The translations under genes were made by a program, and so were the position numbers. From contig CM055607.1 in assembly GCA_029379385.1 (NCBI GenBank), forward strand, positions 16,368,001 to 16,432,000: 64,000 bases of DNA. The letters run 5' to 3'. The number at the start of each line of letters is the position of its first letter. Position 1 is the first letter of the stretch. Below, piece by piece: positions 26,083 to 37,865 of the stretch. The notes under the pieces were generated by a model. The model made no database searches and had not been told where the DNA came from. It saw only the letters and a list, made by a program, of their open reading frames with translations. The stretch comes from Quillaja saponaria. Its lineage: Eukaryota > Streptophyta > Magnoliopsida > Fabales > Quillajaceae.

Positions 26083-26850
26083 GTCCATTTAGATGCAATG
26101 AATTGAAATTTGGACTATTCAATTCCAATTTTTCCTGTTTGGCGCATATTTTAGAATTGAAATTTGAATTTTTAACTCAACAGTTACAAAACATATTGAA
26201 TTCTTATAGGTAGAGTCTAAAATTTACAATTCTTGTAGCATGTGTTATTCTTGATAACCACTTATTTATGATAATACATCATACTATAACATCGGTCATT
26301 GCCACCAACAACCTTTGCCACTAGTCATTAATTTCGTCCCCTTGTTGTGGACTACCACAGCCAACTATCATCACCATCGATCAATCAAATATGATATCAA
26401 CTATTGTTAGAATCCGCTAAAGATGATGACAACTATTACCATCGAGACAAACAAAGATGATGACAACTACTATCATTGAGACAAACAAAGACGATGACAA
26501 CTACCAAATAAGAACCTATCGAAAATAATGACAACCACTATTGAAATTCGTCAAAGCCTATTGGAGACGACGATAACCATTCTCGAAACTTATTGGAGAA
26601 GATGACAACCACCGCCAAAAGCTGCAGGAGAAGATATCAACCATTATTAGAAGTTCCAGATAACGATAATCATCATCAAGTACTTGAAACATAATTTCGA
26701 TTGTAATATTTATGTAAACCAAACTTGTATATTAAAATTTTAATCAATTCTAATTTAAGTAGAATTAAATTGATTGTAAACCTTACAAAAAAAAAATTAA
26801 TTTTACAATTTCATTTCTAATTCTAATTCAATTATTCCAAATGCAGCTTA
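26083..26850. repeat. Possible non-autonomous DNA element with internal GATGACAAC repeats
   Basis: Edges are loosely inverted: TCCATTTAGATGCAATGAATTGAAATT at the left and, on the other strand, GCTGCATTTGGAATAATTGAATT at the right. The interior has a short tandem array near 26413-26500, with units of about 35 bp sharing AAAGATGATGACAACTA and ATTGAGACAAAC-like ends, and further degenerate GATGACAACC repeats to about 26650. The composition is unlike the surrounding AT-rich DNA. No open frame. The ends are too diverged for a firm classification. Confidence 0.35.
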
Positions 26851-27344
26851 TTAGAATACATAAAAATTTCTAATTAAATACAAAAGATGTTTTATTTCTT
26901 TCCGTTTACATTCATTTACACGATGACATTCTTGTATGATTTTCACACCATTTAACATGTAACATGTTAGTTGGCACTCGCCAAGAAAGACCTAATTAAC
27001 GAGGAACAAGACTGATAATAATTCGCAAACTTTGAAGTCCACCACGTGATACACTCAAAACTCAAGTTCTGTAGCCAGTTAATTTTGACTCAGATACAAT
27101 GAAGACTTTTTTACTGAACCTCTGGTTCAACGTTCTTTCCTTCTAAAAATGTGCCGAAAGAAAAGATCAATTGTATCAAAAAAAATAAAATATACGAAAA
27201 ACCAATTTCCATGAACCATCCCATACCTTGGTTTCCATCTTGGATTATCTGAATGGATTGATATAACCATCACTGCTTTTCACCATTTAATTCCCCAATA
27301 AAACTAATGAAGAAAATTGACAGGTAGGCTTTCCCGGTAAAACT

Positions 27345-27381
<37 letters not shown>

Positions 27382-27530
27382 TGCAACCACCCAAGTCTCA
27401 AACCAGCCACAGCTCTCTCTCGCTCGAATTAGTACTACCCACCACTTGGTATATTTATTTCTTTCTCTAGCATTCCCTGTTATCTGATTTTGGTTGTTGT
27501 GGATCACTTCGTTGACCTGACCGAGTCTCC
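26851..27530 (+). promoter_or_regulatory. Upstream region and 5' leader of the IQM gene
   Basis: Contains a TA dinucleotide microsatellite (about 27350-27378) about 150-180 bp before the start codon, where a TATA element would be expected. A CT-rich stretch with CTCTCTCTCGCTCG (27412-27425) follows, typical of plant 5' leaders. Start-site position is inferred only. Confidence 0.4.
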
Positions 27531-30500
27531 ATGGAGGTTCAAACTCACTGCCTCTCAAACTTCGACCTCCAGCCTAACCCACCATTCTCCTACTCTCTTC
27601 CAGACAAAGGCTTAACCCGTTCGGACCTGCACTCTGATGAGTACCGGAGCTCCGAAATGCCAGACCCTCCATACAAGGATGCTCCGATAACCGAAAGCTC
27701 TGAGTATCAGGCGACCGGTGATGGACTGTGTAATGGGCTCGAAATGCCCATTTGTTCTTCTAATGAGGGGAACTGTTCACCGGTAACTGACATGAATTCG
27801 GCGGCGGCTGCCTGCAGTCAAGACGGTCTGGTACCCACCTTGAAGCCTTCAGTGGCTGACGCGCTAGGACGCGCGTGGTCTGTGTCTACTGCTGCAGTTA
27901 AGGTGCAGAAGGTATATAGAAGTTACCGTACACGGCGCAGGTTAGCTGACTCCGCGGTTGTAGCTGAAGAGCTCTGGTATGTGCACGGTTCTGAAATTCC
28001 TTTCCTTTCTGTATCGTATTTGAAAAAAAAAAAAAAAAAAAAACTGACCCTTTGTTAATGAAGGTGGCAAGCGATAGATTTTGCTAGATTGAATCACAGT
28101 ACGATTTCGTTCTTTAATTTACCCGAAAGTGCAGCATCAAGATGGAGTAGGGTGAGCTTGAATGCGTCCAAGGTACTAAAATTCAGTATGCTTGCTGTAA
28201 ATTAATGTTAATTACTTGTTGTCTGGTTGATTATTCTTAGGAAATAGACGGTTTAAGTTTGATTTTGAAGCTAATTTTTGGACTATATGGGCAGGTTGGT
28301 AAAGGTTTGTCCAAAGACGCCAAAGCACAAAAATTGGCTTTTCAGCATTGGATTGAAGCTGTAAATACTTGTTTTCCCACCCACCCTTTTAATTCAATTT
28401 TTTTTTTCTGGGTTTAATGATTTGATCTCAATTCATGTGGTATTCGTGATACCTTAGATTGATCCACGGCATCGTTATGGGCATAGCTTGCATTTGTACT
28501 ATGAAGAATGGTGTAAAGCTGATGCTGGTCAGCCATTTTTCTTTTGGTAAGAAAAATCCACTTTGTATAACACTTTGCTCATGTTTGTATCTGTATAAGG
28601 TTATTTTTCTGTCTGGGATTGAGGTTTGTAAATAAATGAAGCAATCATCTCATATGAGCTTAGCTTTCATTTGTTATAATAGATTGAATTGTCCTGATTG
28701 TTGGTCAGAAATTTTTACACAGGCAACCAAATTCATAAACTGTGTAGATTAAGAAATGATTCTCTTTGCTTGTAATGCATTTATGTAACTATTCGTAGAA
28801 ACTCTTCTCCTAGAAACGTGTTTTTTGAGACACTAAAGATAATGGACAATTTGGGAATGTTTTAAAAATAGTACATAATTTCCCAACGAATAAAGTGGAA
28901 TTTGGAAAGTAAAGAGGGGAATCTAACTAATTATAAATAATTGGGAGTTCAGTTGTTGCCTTTTGTTTTGCAAAAGGTGTGTCTTATTATAGTATGGTCA
29001 AGGTGGTTACTGACATTTTTGTTGTTCACATTCTACAGGTTGGATGTAGGAGAGGGGAAAGATATTGAACTGAAACACTGCCCTAGATCAAAGCTTCGAC
29101 AGCAATGCATTAAGTATCTTGGACCTGTATGTGCTTCACTGAATTAGATTGCACTTTTGTTTTTAAATTGAAATTGGTTATTGATTACAATATGCTTACT
29201 GCATTATGCATAAATTCTCGTCTGTTTTTCTTATGCTGACATTTTATTTCTTTTCATTTTTTCCTGCTGGTTGGTTGTCCAAATTAGCAAGAGAGAGAAA
29301 ATTATGAATACATCGTTGTCGAAGGGAAAATTATTCATAAGCAAACTGGGGATCTACTTGACACAAACAAGGGCGTGAAGTACATATTTGTAATGAGTAC
29401 CTCTAAGAAACTCTATGCTGGTGAGGTAAGAATATAAATGTGGGAGGGACTTTTCCTTTCTGTCTCTCTCTCTCACTTAGGATCCTTGAGATTTCCTCAT
29501 CTTTGCATTTTTTCAATTTATTCCAGAAAGACTGATACATTATTGTTTACCTTCCAGAAACAGAAGGGAAATTTTCATCATTCTAGCTTCTTGGCTGGAG
29601 GAGCTACATTGGCTGCAGGAAGGATGGAGGCCGATCAAGGTATTCTTAAGGTATGAATAGGATGTATACTTATTATGTTGATTAGTTTCTGTTCTTGTTG
29701 TAAAACAACCTCTTATAAGATATCCCCTTCACCGTTTCTGCTGGTGAAGATTATAAGCAGATATATTCAATGGATACAACAGTAAAACAAATGAACAAAC
29801 AACTTCTTGGCAATTTGAATGAAAATTCCACTTAATATTGCTAATCATAACATCTGATCTGTGATGGCTTTGTTTTTTCAGTCTATTTCTGCATATAGTG
29901 GACATTACCGGCCAAAAGATGATAGTCTTGACACCTTTTTATCCTTTCTCAAGGAAAATGGAGTGAATCTTGATGAAGTTGAGGTAATTGATTTGAGTCA
30001 TACCATTTTCCTGTTCTGAATGTCTGGATGGTTATTTAAAACGTGGAAACTATATATATATATATTTATGGTTACTAAGGCAACATTTTGGTTGTGGAAA
30101 TTATTTCCGGGCAAAAGATCATTGATTGTGACCCCTACAACTTCTGGAAAAATTCATTGTTACATATCCATGATTTTATGATTTAAATTCTTATTTCCAG
30201 ATACGCAAGGCAAATGAAGATTCTGATAGTTACGACGATGGAAAGTCTTTCAGAAGTGTAGCTAGTGAAGTTTTGATCAATGCCAAATTGTCTGAGCCTG
30301 GAATTTCTGAGGCAGAGGAGAAAACCCCTTTCTCAGAATCAACACAAGTTCCTGAACCAGAATCTGTCTGCAGTTACAAAAGGACTTTATCTGGTGGTCT
30401 TCAAAGCCCTAGAGCAGAGGTACCTAAGACTGCAATATTGCAAAGAATCAATTCCAAGAAGGCAGAGTCCTACCAATTAGGACATCAGCTCTCCCTCAAG

Positions 30501-30737
30501 TGGTCAACTGGGGCTGGACCAAGAATTGGGTGTGTTGCTGATTACCCTGTAGAGCTGAGAGTACAAGCCTTAGAATTTGTTAGCCTATCTCCAAGGTTTC
30601 CCCCCACGCCATCATCGACCAGGTGGATGGGTGGACTTGCATCGCCATCATCGACCAGGGGGATGGGAGGACTTGCATCGCCTACAACTTATCCAACAAC
30701 CAGTTCCAATATTGGTGATGGAACTTCTGCTGATTGA
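27531..30737 (+). CDS. IQ domain-containing protein of the IQM family (calmodulin-binding)
   Basis: Nine exons read through without a break: 27531-27976, 28064-28172, 28295-28360, 28458-28546, 29039-29126, 29288-29425, 29558-29650, 29882-29983 and 30201-30737, all with GT/AG introns, giving 555 aa. Residues about 124-136 form an IQ motif ([13 protein letters not shown]). They are followed by the family block [13 protein letters not shown], then [40 protein letters not shown] and the kinase-like [28 protein letters not shown] (spread over exons 6-7). The tail holds [21 protein letters not shown] and a duplicated Gly/Ser segment. IQM proteins bind calmodulin independently of calcium and are reported in stress and growth signalling in plants. 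The exact paralogue (IQM1-6) cannot be set. The start was chosen because the first Met follows a typical leader and exon 1 is open throughout. Confidence 0.93.
30609..30680 (+). repeat. 36-bp in-frame tandem duplication in the IQM C-terminus
   Basis: Two adjacent 36-bp units (30609-30644 and 30645-30680) differ at two positions. Each encodes PSSTR(W/G)MGGLAS. The expansion adds 12 residues without changing frame. Confidence 0.92.
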
Positions 30738-32108
30738 ACTTCATCTGTCCATCTGTTCATGCTTCTGCCTAGTGCTAGTGGATGCTTTGTTATTTGTAGG
30801 AACATCTGGTCTTTATGTCACCTCAACTCTGGAGTCTTGTATTATCTATATCCTACTTACATCCACTTGTTTCATTATCAATAGTCACATTATGGTTATG
30901 CCACTAAAGTGAAAAGAATTCAAAATGATTTAACAGAGGAATTAGAGGAAAACAGTTTTCACAGGCAAACAGTCTGTCTCCCATTCTGCATTCGATCCAT
31001 AACCAAGGGCAACTAAGAAATAACTACCATCTGGGTTATATATTTAACATTATCCTCACCCATAGTCACAAGTAGCTCACAAATCAAAAAATAGTTTATT
31101 ACTATTTACATGTTCCCCATGAGCTAGATTATGCTATGGTATCTCAATATTTACACTGAAATTACTGTTCTTAAATGATAATTGTGAACCAACTGCTAGT
31201 AAGTTATTTCCGATACAACCGGTTGTTCCCTATACAACCAAAAGCTGTTCTCTGTTCTAACAAATCACAAAGTGAGGTTATGAATAGTTGGTTTTGTGGT
31301 TGCATGCCCCTAACAAAAGTCTCCAAGATTTGTGAAGTAATTTGTTCTACAAGCTAGGAGTACTTTTGGACAAGGCATATTTTATAGAGAATATGGTGTA
31401 ACTCTGAATTTATTTTAGCAAACTACCTGTGCATCACAATGGTCAGGAACAACAGAAAGAGACAGAAGGAAATTTGGGGGAGACAACCAAGGCTATGCGG
31501 TCTTTTTATATTACTTCGGACCAGAGGATCATGCTAAAGTACAAAGGAAAAACCTGCATTTTAATGTTGAAAATGTCCATTAATTTTCTCATAAAATTGT
31601 GTTTACCATGTTAGACCGCCAGTGTGCTCTAACTTCTAAATATCTTCATTTATTAGTTGAAGACACACGTCACCTTTTAAGGGTCTGAGACCCCTTGCAC
31701 TTTCACGACTTTGGGCCCATATAGGCCCGCGAAGAATCACCTACAAATAGGAGTTACGGGGTGAGCATCTCATTCCAAAATACGATTCATATCTAACCCA
31801 AAATAACTGAAATCGTCTCAAACCAAAAGCGACAGGTGAGCAGTTGGTTAGGATTTTTGTATTTGTTTTGGGTCGGGTCGAGTTAGGTCTTACGAGCACT
31901 GTATTTTTTATTATTTGGTTAACTGACCCAACTGAAATACATTGGTTATATTTGTTTTTAAATAATAAGCTATTAAAGACGTTCTAGATCAACCCATTTT
32001 TAAGTCTACAACTAGCCCATTTTTATGTCTACAACTAGCACATCCATGTCAAACGAAATTTTAGCCTCTTAACCTAATTCAAATTCATAAGTGAAAACAA
32101 ATTCCTAA
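30738..32108. other. 3' flank of the IQM gene and intergenic DNA
   Basis: The 3' untranslated region of the IQM gene probably occupies the first 200-300 bases. Beyond about 31000 no exon or element end was recognised. 31640-31780 is locally GC-richer (GGGTCTGAGACCCC, GGGCCCATATAGGCCC) but has no open frame. Confidence 0.45.
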
Positions 32109-32974
32109 GGGCTAGTTTGGTACATGAGAATGACCATCTATTTCATGTATAATTCTATAAAATGAAATTTTTTCTATTTTATACATTTTTTGGACTTCAA
32201 AATACTCATTTTATTTCATAGAAGTAAAAATACTCAAACCCACCTAGGACGATAGGATTGCTCATTCCTATTTTTATGAAATTAGTTTAGTTCAGCTAAA
32301 TGACAAAAAAATCGTTCTGTCACATAAAATAAAAAATTGAATATTAATAAAATAATATTATTATTCATAAATACAAAAATATTTATTATTTAATTTAGTC
32401 AAATGACAAAAATACTCTTCATATCACATTAAAAATATAAAATTATATAAAATAAAATAATAATCAATCAATTCATTTTAGTCAAATGATAAAAATACCC
32501 TTCATATCATTGTAAATAATATAATTATAAATAATTAATTAATGTTAATAAATAAATTATTTAAGTAATTTTAAACCAAAATAATAATATTAATAAATAA
32601 TAAAATGAATATAATTAATAATAAAATTAATATAAGTAATACTAATATTAATTAATTAATTAATAATAAATAAGTAATATAATTTTTTTTTATAAATTAA
32701 TTAAAAAACTAAGAAATATATATATTACATCAATTATGTTTAATTTTTATTACTTTATCTATAAAAAGATATTTTTGTCATTTTAACATAATTTTGATAT
32801 TATTTCATGTCTAAAACCTGCATAAAAAATTAATAAATAGAATGAAATGATTATTTCTCACTGGCTCTACCAAACAATAGAATAAAATGATCATTTCATT
32901 CCATTTGCATTCCATTCTGATTTCCTTTCCCATTCCAATTCCGCAAAAATCATTTATGCATACCATACTAGCCC
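32109..32974. mobile_element. Tourist/PIF-Harbinger-like non-autonomous element, 866 bp
   Basis: The left end GGGCTAGTTTGGTAC and the right end, read on the other strand, GGGCTAGTATGGTATGC are inverted repeats. Similarity extends inward through a poorly conserved (A)ATGA and CATTCCATT/AATGAAATG motifs. The flanking trinucleotides TAA (32106-32108) and TCA (32975-32977) are close to the TWA target duplication of this superfamily. The interior is extremely AT-rich (TAAT repeats at 32460-32680) and non-coding. Confidence 0.65.
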
Positions 32975-34559
32975 TCAGAGGTTGTTTGTTTCATGTAATA
33001 AAATTTTGTTGGAAATTGCGACATGGAATAAATTATGCTAGTGTTTGTTTCAAGTGTTGAAATTTTTTTCTCAGACAAAATGTTTTCCATAGGTATTTTT
33101 TTGGTCGTGTTTCCTTATAAATATGGGAAAGTTATACCTATTTGGATAGGTGTCTAACTTTTAGACCCACACGGGAGGGAAGCAAAATTACCACTTTGCT
33201 TACCCTCGCTACTATAATAACTAAGCCCTAAAAAATCAAAACCCGATACTCCCTTCTTCTTCTCCCTTCTTCACTTTCCTTTCATCACTCATATTCTCTT
33301 ATCACTTACTCACAACAGTAGACAAAGGAACCTAAATCGCCTCCATCTTCTACTCCAAAGGTCCTCACTTCATCTTCTACTTCAATTTAGAGAAGCACAA
33401 AGCTTCACTTGATGCTCGCAAAGACAACTTTACGACTTTTGTTTTGATGTTAGTGTAAGGATTCAATCAGTTGAATGTCTGATTTCTTTCCCTTTGTGTA
33501 TGAACATGGGTATTTGTTATTGTGAGTCGAAATTTGGGTTGTTAATCTTTGAAAATGACAGTTTTTTTTTTACCTATAGTGAAATCTAGGGTTTTCTTGG
33601 GATATGATGAAATTGGATTTAGGACATTGTTGAATTATTTGCTTTTGTTATGAATCATCTATTGAAAGTTGTTAATTTATAACATTAAACTTTTTGAACT
33701 AAAATCTAAGATTGTGTTGGGAGTGTGATGAACTTGGGTTGATACATGACATCCATGATGTTCTAACCTTGTAGGTCATCAACGAATGAATTTCCATAGG
33801 GGAGAGTCAATTTATGTACTGGAGTTTATTTGGCATTTGGAAAAGCAAGATTGGTAGGGCATTTTCATATTGAAGTTGCTAGCATATATATACATATATA
33901 TTAGCAACTTCTTCATGCTTACTAATGTACTTAAAATTAAGTAATTTTTACCATCTCTAATTAGTTTTTTTTTTTTTTTTCCCTTGACAAGGCCTTAATT
34001 ATAACTTAAATGTAGCAACAATATCAAAATAAGAGTGAGCAGGATTTCACCAATTACATGCAAAAGAGATCGTTTTGCCATAATAAGATAAATAAATTAA
34101 CTACAATAACTAAATAAGTTACATAATAGTCAAAAGTAACTTTAATAACTAAATTGGTTACTAGGATAAAATAAGTCAGATACATCTTGTGTAGAACCTT
34201 ACGGAGTATTGTGGAATGCACTAAAATCTTGTACATAATTCTAGGAAGTATAGATATTTCTTGTAACTATGAATATTTTTAAAGTTGTAAAGAATTCTAG
34301 AGAGTTATTGTGTACTGTTGAACTAAATAAATCTCCTTCTTTGATTAAGAAGATGGAGACTATAAATATGGGAGGAGATTCTTTGTAATCATCCAAGAAA
34401 GCAATCTATGTAAAGTTTAAAATCTTGAGAGTGTAATAAAGAGTTCATTTCATCATCTCTAAATGAAATCAAATGCATTTCTCAGGAATTTGTTTCAGTA
34501 GGGTAAAAAATGATTACATAGACAAATAAAATTTTAACTCGTAACTATTAATATATAGG
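32975..34559. other. Intergenic sequence, possible decayed LTR at the right
   Basis: 33235-33480 is CT-rich and leader-like (AACCCTAAAAA-like, TTCTTCTTCTCCC) but opens into no coding frame. 34190-34500 has LTR-like traits: a TATAAATATGGGAGG at about 34362, a following transcribed-leader-like stretch and AATAAAG near 34436. Neither end could be fixed and no target duplication is visible. Confidence 0.35.
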
Positions 34560-35629
34560 AAGCAACTCAATTTTCCAAATTTTGCTTCATCAAGACGATT
34601 AAAACCAAATATTGTTATAGATTAAATTGCGAGCTTCATGCATTTCCCTTAACTTTAAGCATTTAGCCATGTCTACTAGACTTCTCCCAATTTTCTCTAT
34701 GATGTCCGCAATATCGTTAAAGTCTCATGCCACAATCTTTACTCTCTGCCTTGTGTGGGAGAAAGTTTCAAGAGCATCCCAAAGTATTGTCCTCTAACTA
34801 TCAATTGGGCTACTATACACCCCTGTGAACCACAAATCCTTCATGTTAGTAGTGATGTGAATGCTTATAAATTGTGAATTAACAAATTCCATCATAACTT
34901 GTCTCATTTCAGATTTCCACAAAAACCAAACCCTTCTCGAAAAGCCTCTAGCATCAACCTTATTTAAATCATCAAAATCCAAGGAATTAATTGTTTCATC
35001 TGCTATTTTTCCACTAATGTGAGTTTCAACTAGAATAAAGAGCTTAACTTATTGCATTAGGACTAGTTTTTTGTTTGCACTATAATAATTTCAAATAAAT
35101 GCAATAATCATTAAAATCTTTAAAAGGATTAATAAACAAACAAAAGATACCAGGGTGGCAATTGGGAGCTCTGTCCCTTGACCTCATCAATTAGCATTCC
35201 CTTTTTATGGGCACGAACTGGGTATTCTTAGAAGAATCCATCTCAGAGTTACTATGGGTTGCAAGATTACCTTAACTGTTATTCTGTTCATGTGATGGTT
35301 CTGAAGGTGCCTTCATTCTTCCCTCTTCATCATACTTTCATGGGATATGTTGTGATAGGAACTAGCCACTTCAAAATTCTGAGATTCGCTTACATTAGTA
35401 ATGGATAGATTTTGTGAAGGGTGATTCAAATCATTGCGGCCCATAAAGTCTATTTCCATTTTAGGGCCAAGTCCTTAATAATTCCCTAGTGCCCCAATTG
35501 ATTTCCTATTTCATACATCTTTGGCCCAAATGTGCTGGTTTCATGACCCAAATCCATTGCCTCATGGTTTTCCATTAAGGTATCCTCTCTAAATAAGACA
35601 AAGTGTATGCCCTTAAGGTCAAGTTATCA

Positions 35630-35666
<37 letters not shown>

Positions 35667-36950
35667 CCAGCAAACCTTTGTTCTTTATTTGTCTCTACAA
35701 GTCTAGCTAGCACTAAATCATTCAGCTAATAATTTATTTTCATAGCACTTGATCTCGAGAAATTTGTGTCATCATTCCCTGATATGCCATATCTGGAGCA
35801 AACAATTCATTCATTCTCATACTCATGCACCCTATTTCTCTAGTTTTCACACTTGTAATCCATGTTTTGAATTTCCTTGCATACCCCCATTGCTTTTTGC
35901 TTTTGGGTTTATACCCCGTTGATTTTTCTGAACTAGCATCTAATCACTGCACTGCTCTGTTATGTTTTTGATAGTTTTTACAGTGACACCATCTATCTAT
36001 GGTCCATTTCCATCATAACTACATCTATTGAGTAATGTTTCTCTTTTTCTGTTATTGATTTTTATCATTTGTGATTGAACAGTTTCCATATTATGTCCAT
36101 AAATACCACTTTTGAAGCAAACCAAATGAAGAGTTTCAGATTCAATTAACATATTTAGCATGTATTTTGATTTTAGGGGCTGCTTCAAGTCCACTTCAAT
36201 GCCAGGCGAAGTTGTCATATTCTGCTAGTTTTGTTGTCTTGTTGCACTTCACTGGCTCTCCAATTTGTTGCATTGACCTCTTTAAGAAAGCTTGATCATT
36301 GTACTTAATCGGTATTCCAGAAAACCTTATCCAAATAGTGGTTTGTGTTCTCTGTCATTGGTTCAAATGTCAGCTCTCATCTTCGAATGGTGAGATAAGA
36401 TATTGGTCCAATATGAGCCATAGGCCTCTATTAATGACTACCACTCCATTGCATGTCTTTAAAAAGCGTACCAAGAAGAAATCATTTCCCAAACCAATGA
36501 CTTTCAGAATCCCTTATGGTTTCCAAAGCTGATAGAGCTTTTTGCATAGAAAGGTGTAGCTTATACACCTGTAGTTTGACAATCACTAATTCTCTCCATA
36601 TGTATCTCAACATTTGCTTCTCCTTCTTTGTAAGAAAAACAATCAAGCAGTCCTCACTTTATAGGAAATTCTCCTTCACCACATCATCATCACTCTCAAC
36701 ATCAGTTATCTCCTCAGTCTTACTCATTCCCTCACAATTCATCTCGTTATCTCTAGCATCTAGTCTAATGACCGTCTTTGTAGGATAGTTTGCAGTTGCC
36801 CTTTTCCCTTAGAGAAGGGAATTTGGCGTGTACTCCAATTGGCTTTCCATAATCCATTTTAACTTTCTTATTACTCTGTAAAGTTGATCCTTCTCTTTCG
36901 GTGATCGACTTCAGTTACTCAAGTTGTCACTCATGGTCTTAGCCTTTTTT
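34560..36950 (-). pseudogene. Decayed L1-type LINE, 5' part (ORF1 and endonuclease)
   Basis: Minus-strand reading. 36218-35997 encodes IEVDLKQPLKSKYML and LHLVCFKSGIYGHNME, the zinc-knuckle region of plant LINE ORF1 with the first Cys pair partly lost. 35040-34640 encodes ETHISGKIADETI, VDARGFSRRVWFLWKSE, FISIHITTNMKDLWFTGVYSSP and DFNDI, the AP-endonuclease of ORF2. Its catalytic GDFND appears here with a stop at the Gly codon. Reverse transcriptase is absent, so the 3' part has been lost, unlike the usual 5' truncation of LINEs. Confidence 0.7.
35632..35666. repeat. Homopolymer of 35 T
   Basis: An uninterrupted T-run lying between the ORF1 and endonuclease remnants. On the minus strand it is a poly(A), possibly the tail of a short retroelement inserted in the LINE, although no body with boxes A/B was recognised next to it. 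Confidence 0.9.
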
Positions 36951-37865
36951 CTTAAGTAACTCATGATATTTATCAACTTCAAAAATTTTCTCAAATTTTT
37001 TCAATAATTATTATATGGTTTTCATTGTTCTTATTTAAATTTGAATCTTTTGACATCCAAAATCGAAAATGAGAAAAAACCCAGGATTTTACATCTTGTT
37101 TGAAAGAAAAAGTAAAAATTTCCTTAAGACGAAGTGTTCTAATTGTAAGTCATTGTTGGTTTCCAACATTATTGAAGAATTATTTAACCATATTTTTGAA
37201 ATTTATGATAAGAAACAATGAAAACAATTTATTTATTCTAAATTTAAAAAAATTAAACTTCAATTTCAAGAAATGAAAACAATCCAAACCAAATCAAAAG
37301 TATTTTCAAGTCTAATTCTTATTTTAAGTAAATTATTTCAATATCTTTTGTATTATTTTACTATTACTCAAATTTCCCATCTATTTTAAAATTTGTACAA
37401 ATATCCTCTCAGGTTTAAAATAAAAATAAACTATCTAAAATATCCTTAGTTATTCATATTAAAATGAAAAAAAAAATTTGAATGTATTCATTTAAATTGA
37501 TAAGGATATGTTATTTATTTAGCTTAAAATGATAGGTAAATAAAAACTTAAATTAATAATCATTCTAAACTAATATTACCACTAAAAAAAAATAAAAATT
37601 GAGAATAGGTTAATGTTTTTTATATTTAGCAAGAACAGCTTCTTTTTAAAAAGTTAAATTATTTTGCAAAAATTATTTTTCATTACTTTTTTATATAGTT
37701 TTATTATGATTATAGGAATGACTATTAGCTCAATTTTATTTTTATTTTATTTCAAGTTTAATAATATAATACATTATTAAATTAGTTTAATAAAATTAAG
37801 ATTATCTCTTAATAATAAGATAACAAGCGCATCTTTGAAATTTTCTTCTCAATTATTTAGAGTTT
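36951..37865. other. AT-rich spacer between two LINE copies
   Basis: No coding sequence or element termini recognised. Simple A/T-rich composition. Confidence 0.5.

Noticed and set aside
36299..36788. Plus-strand open frames near 36.3-36.8 kb
   Set aside because: Antisense shadows of the minus-strand LINE ORF1 remnant.
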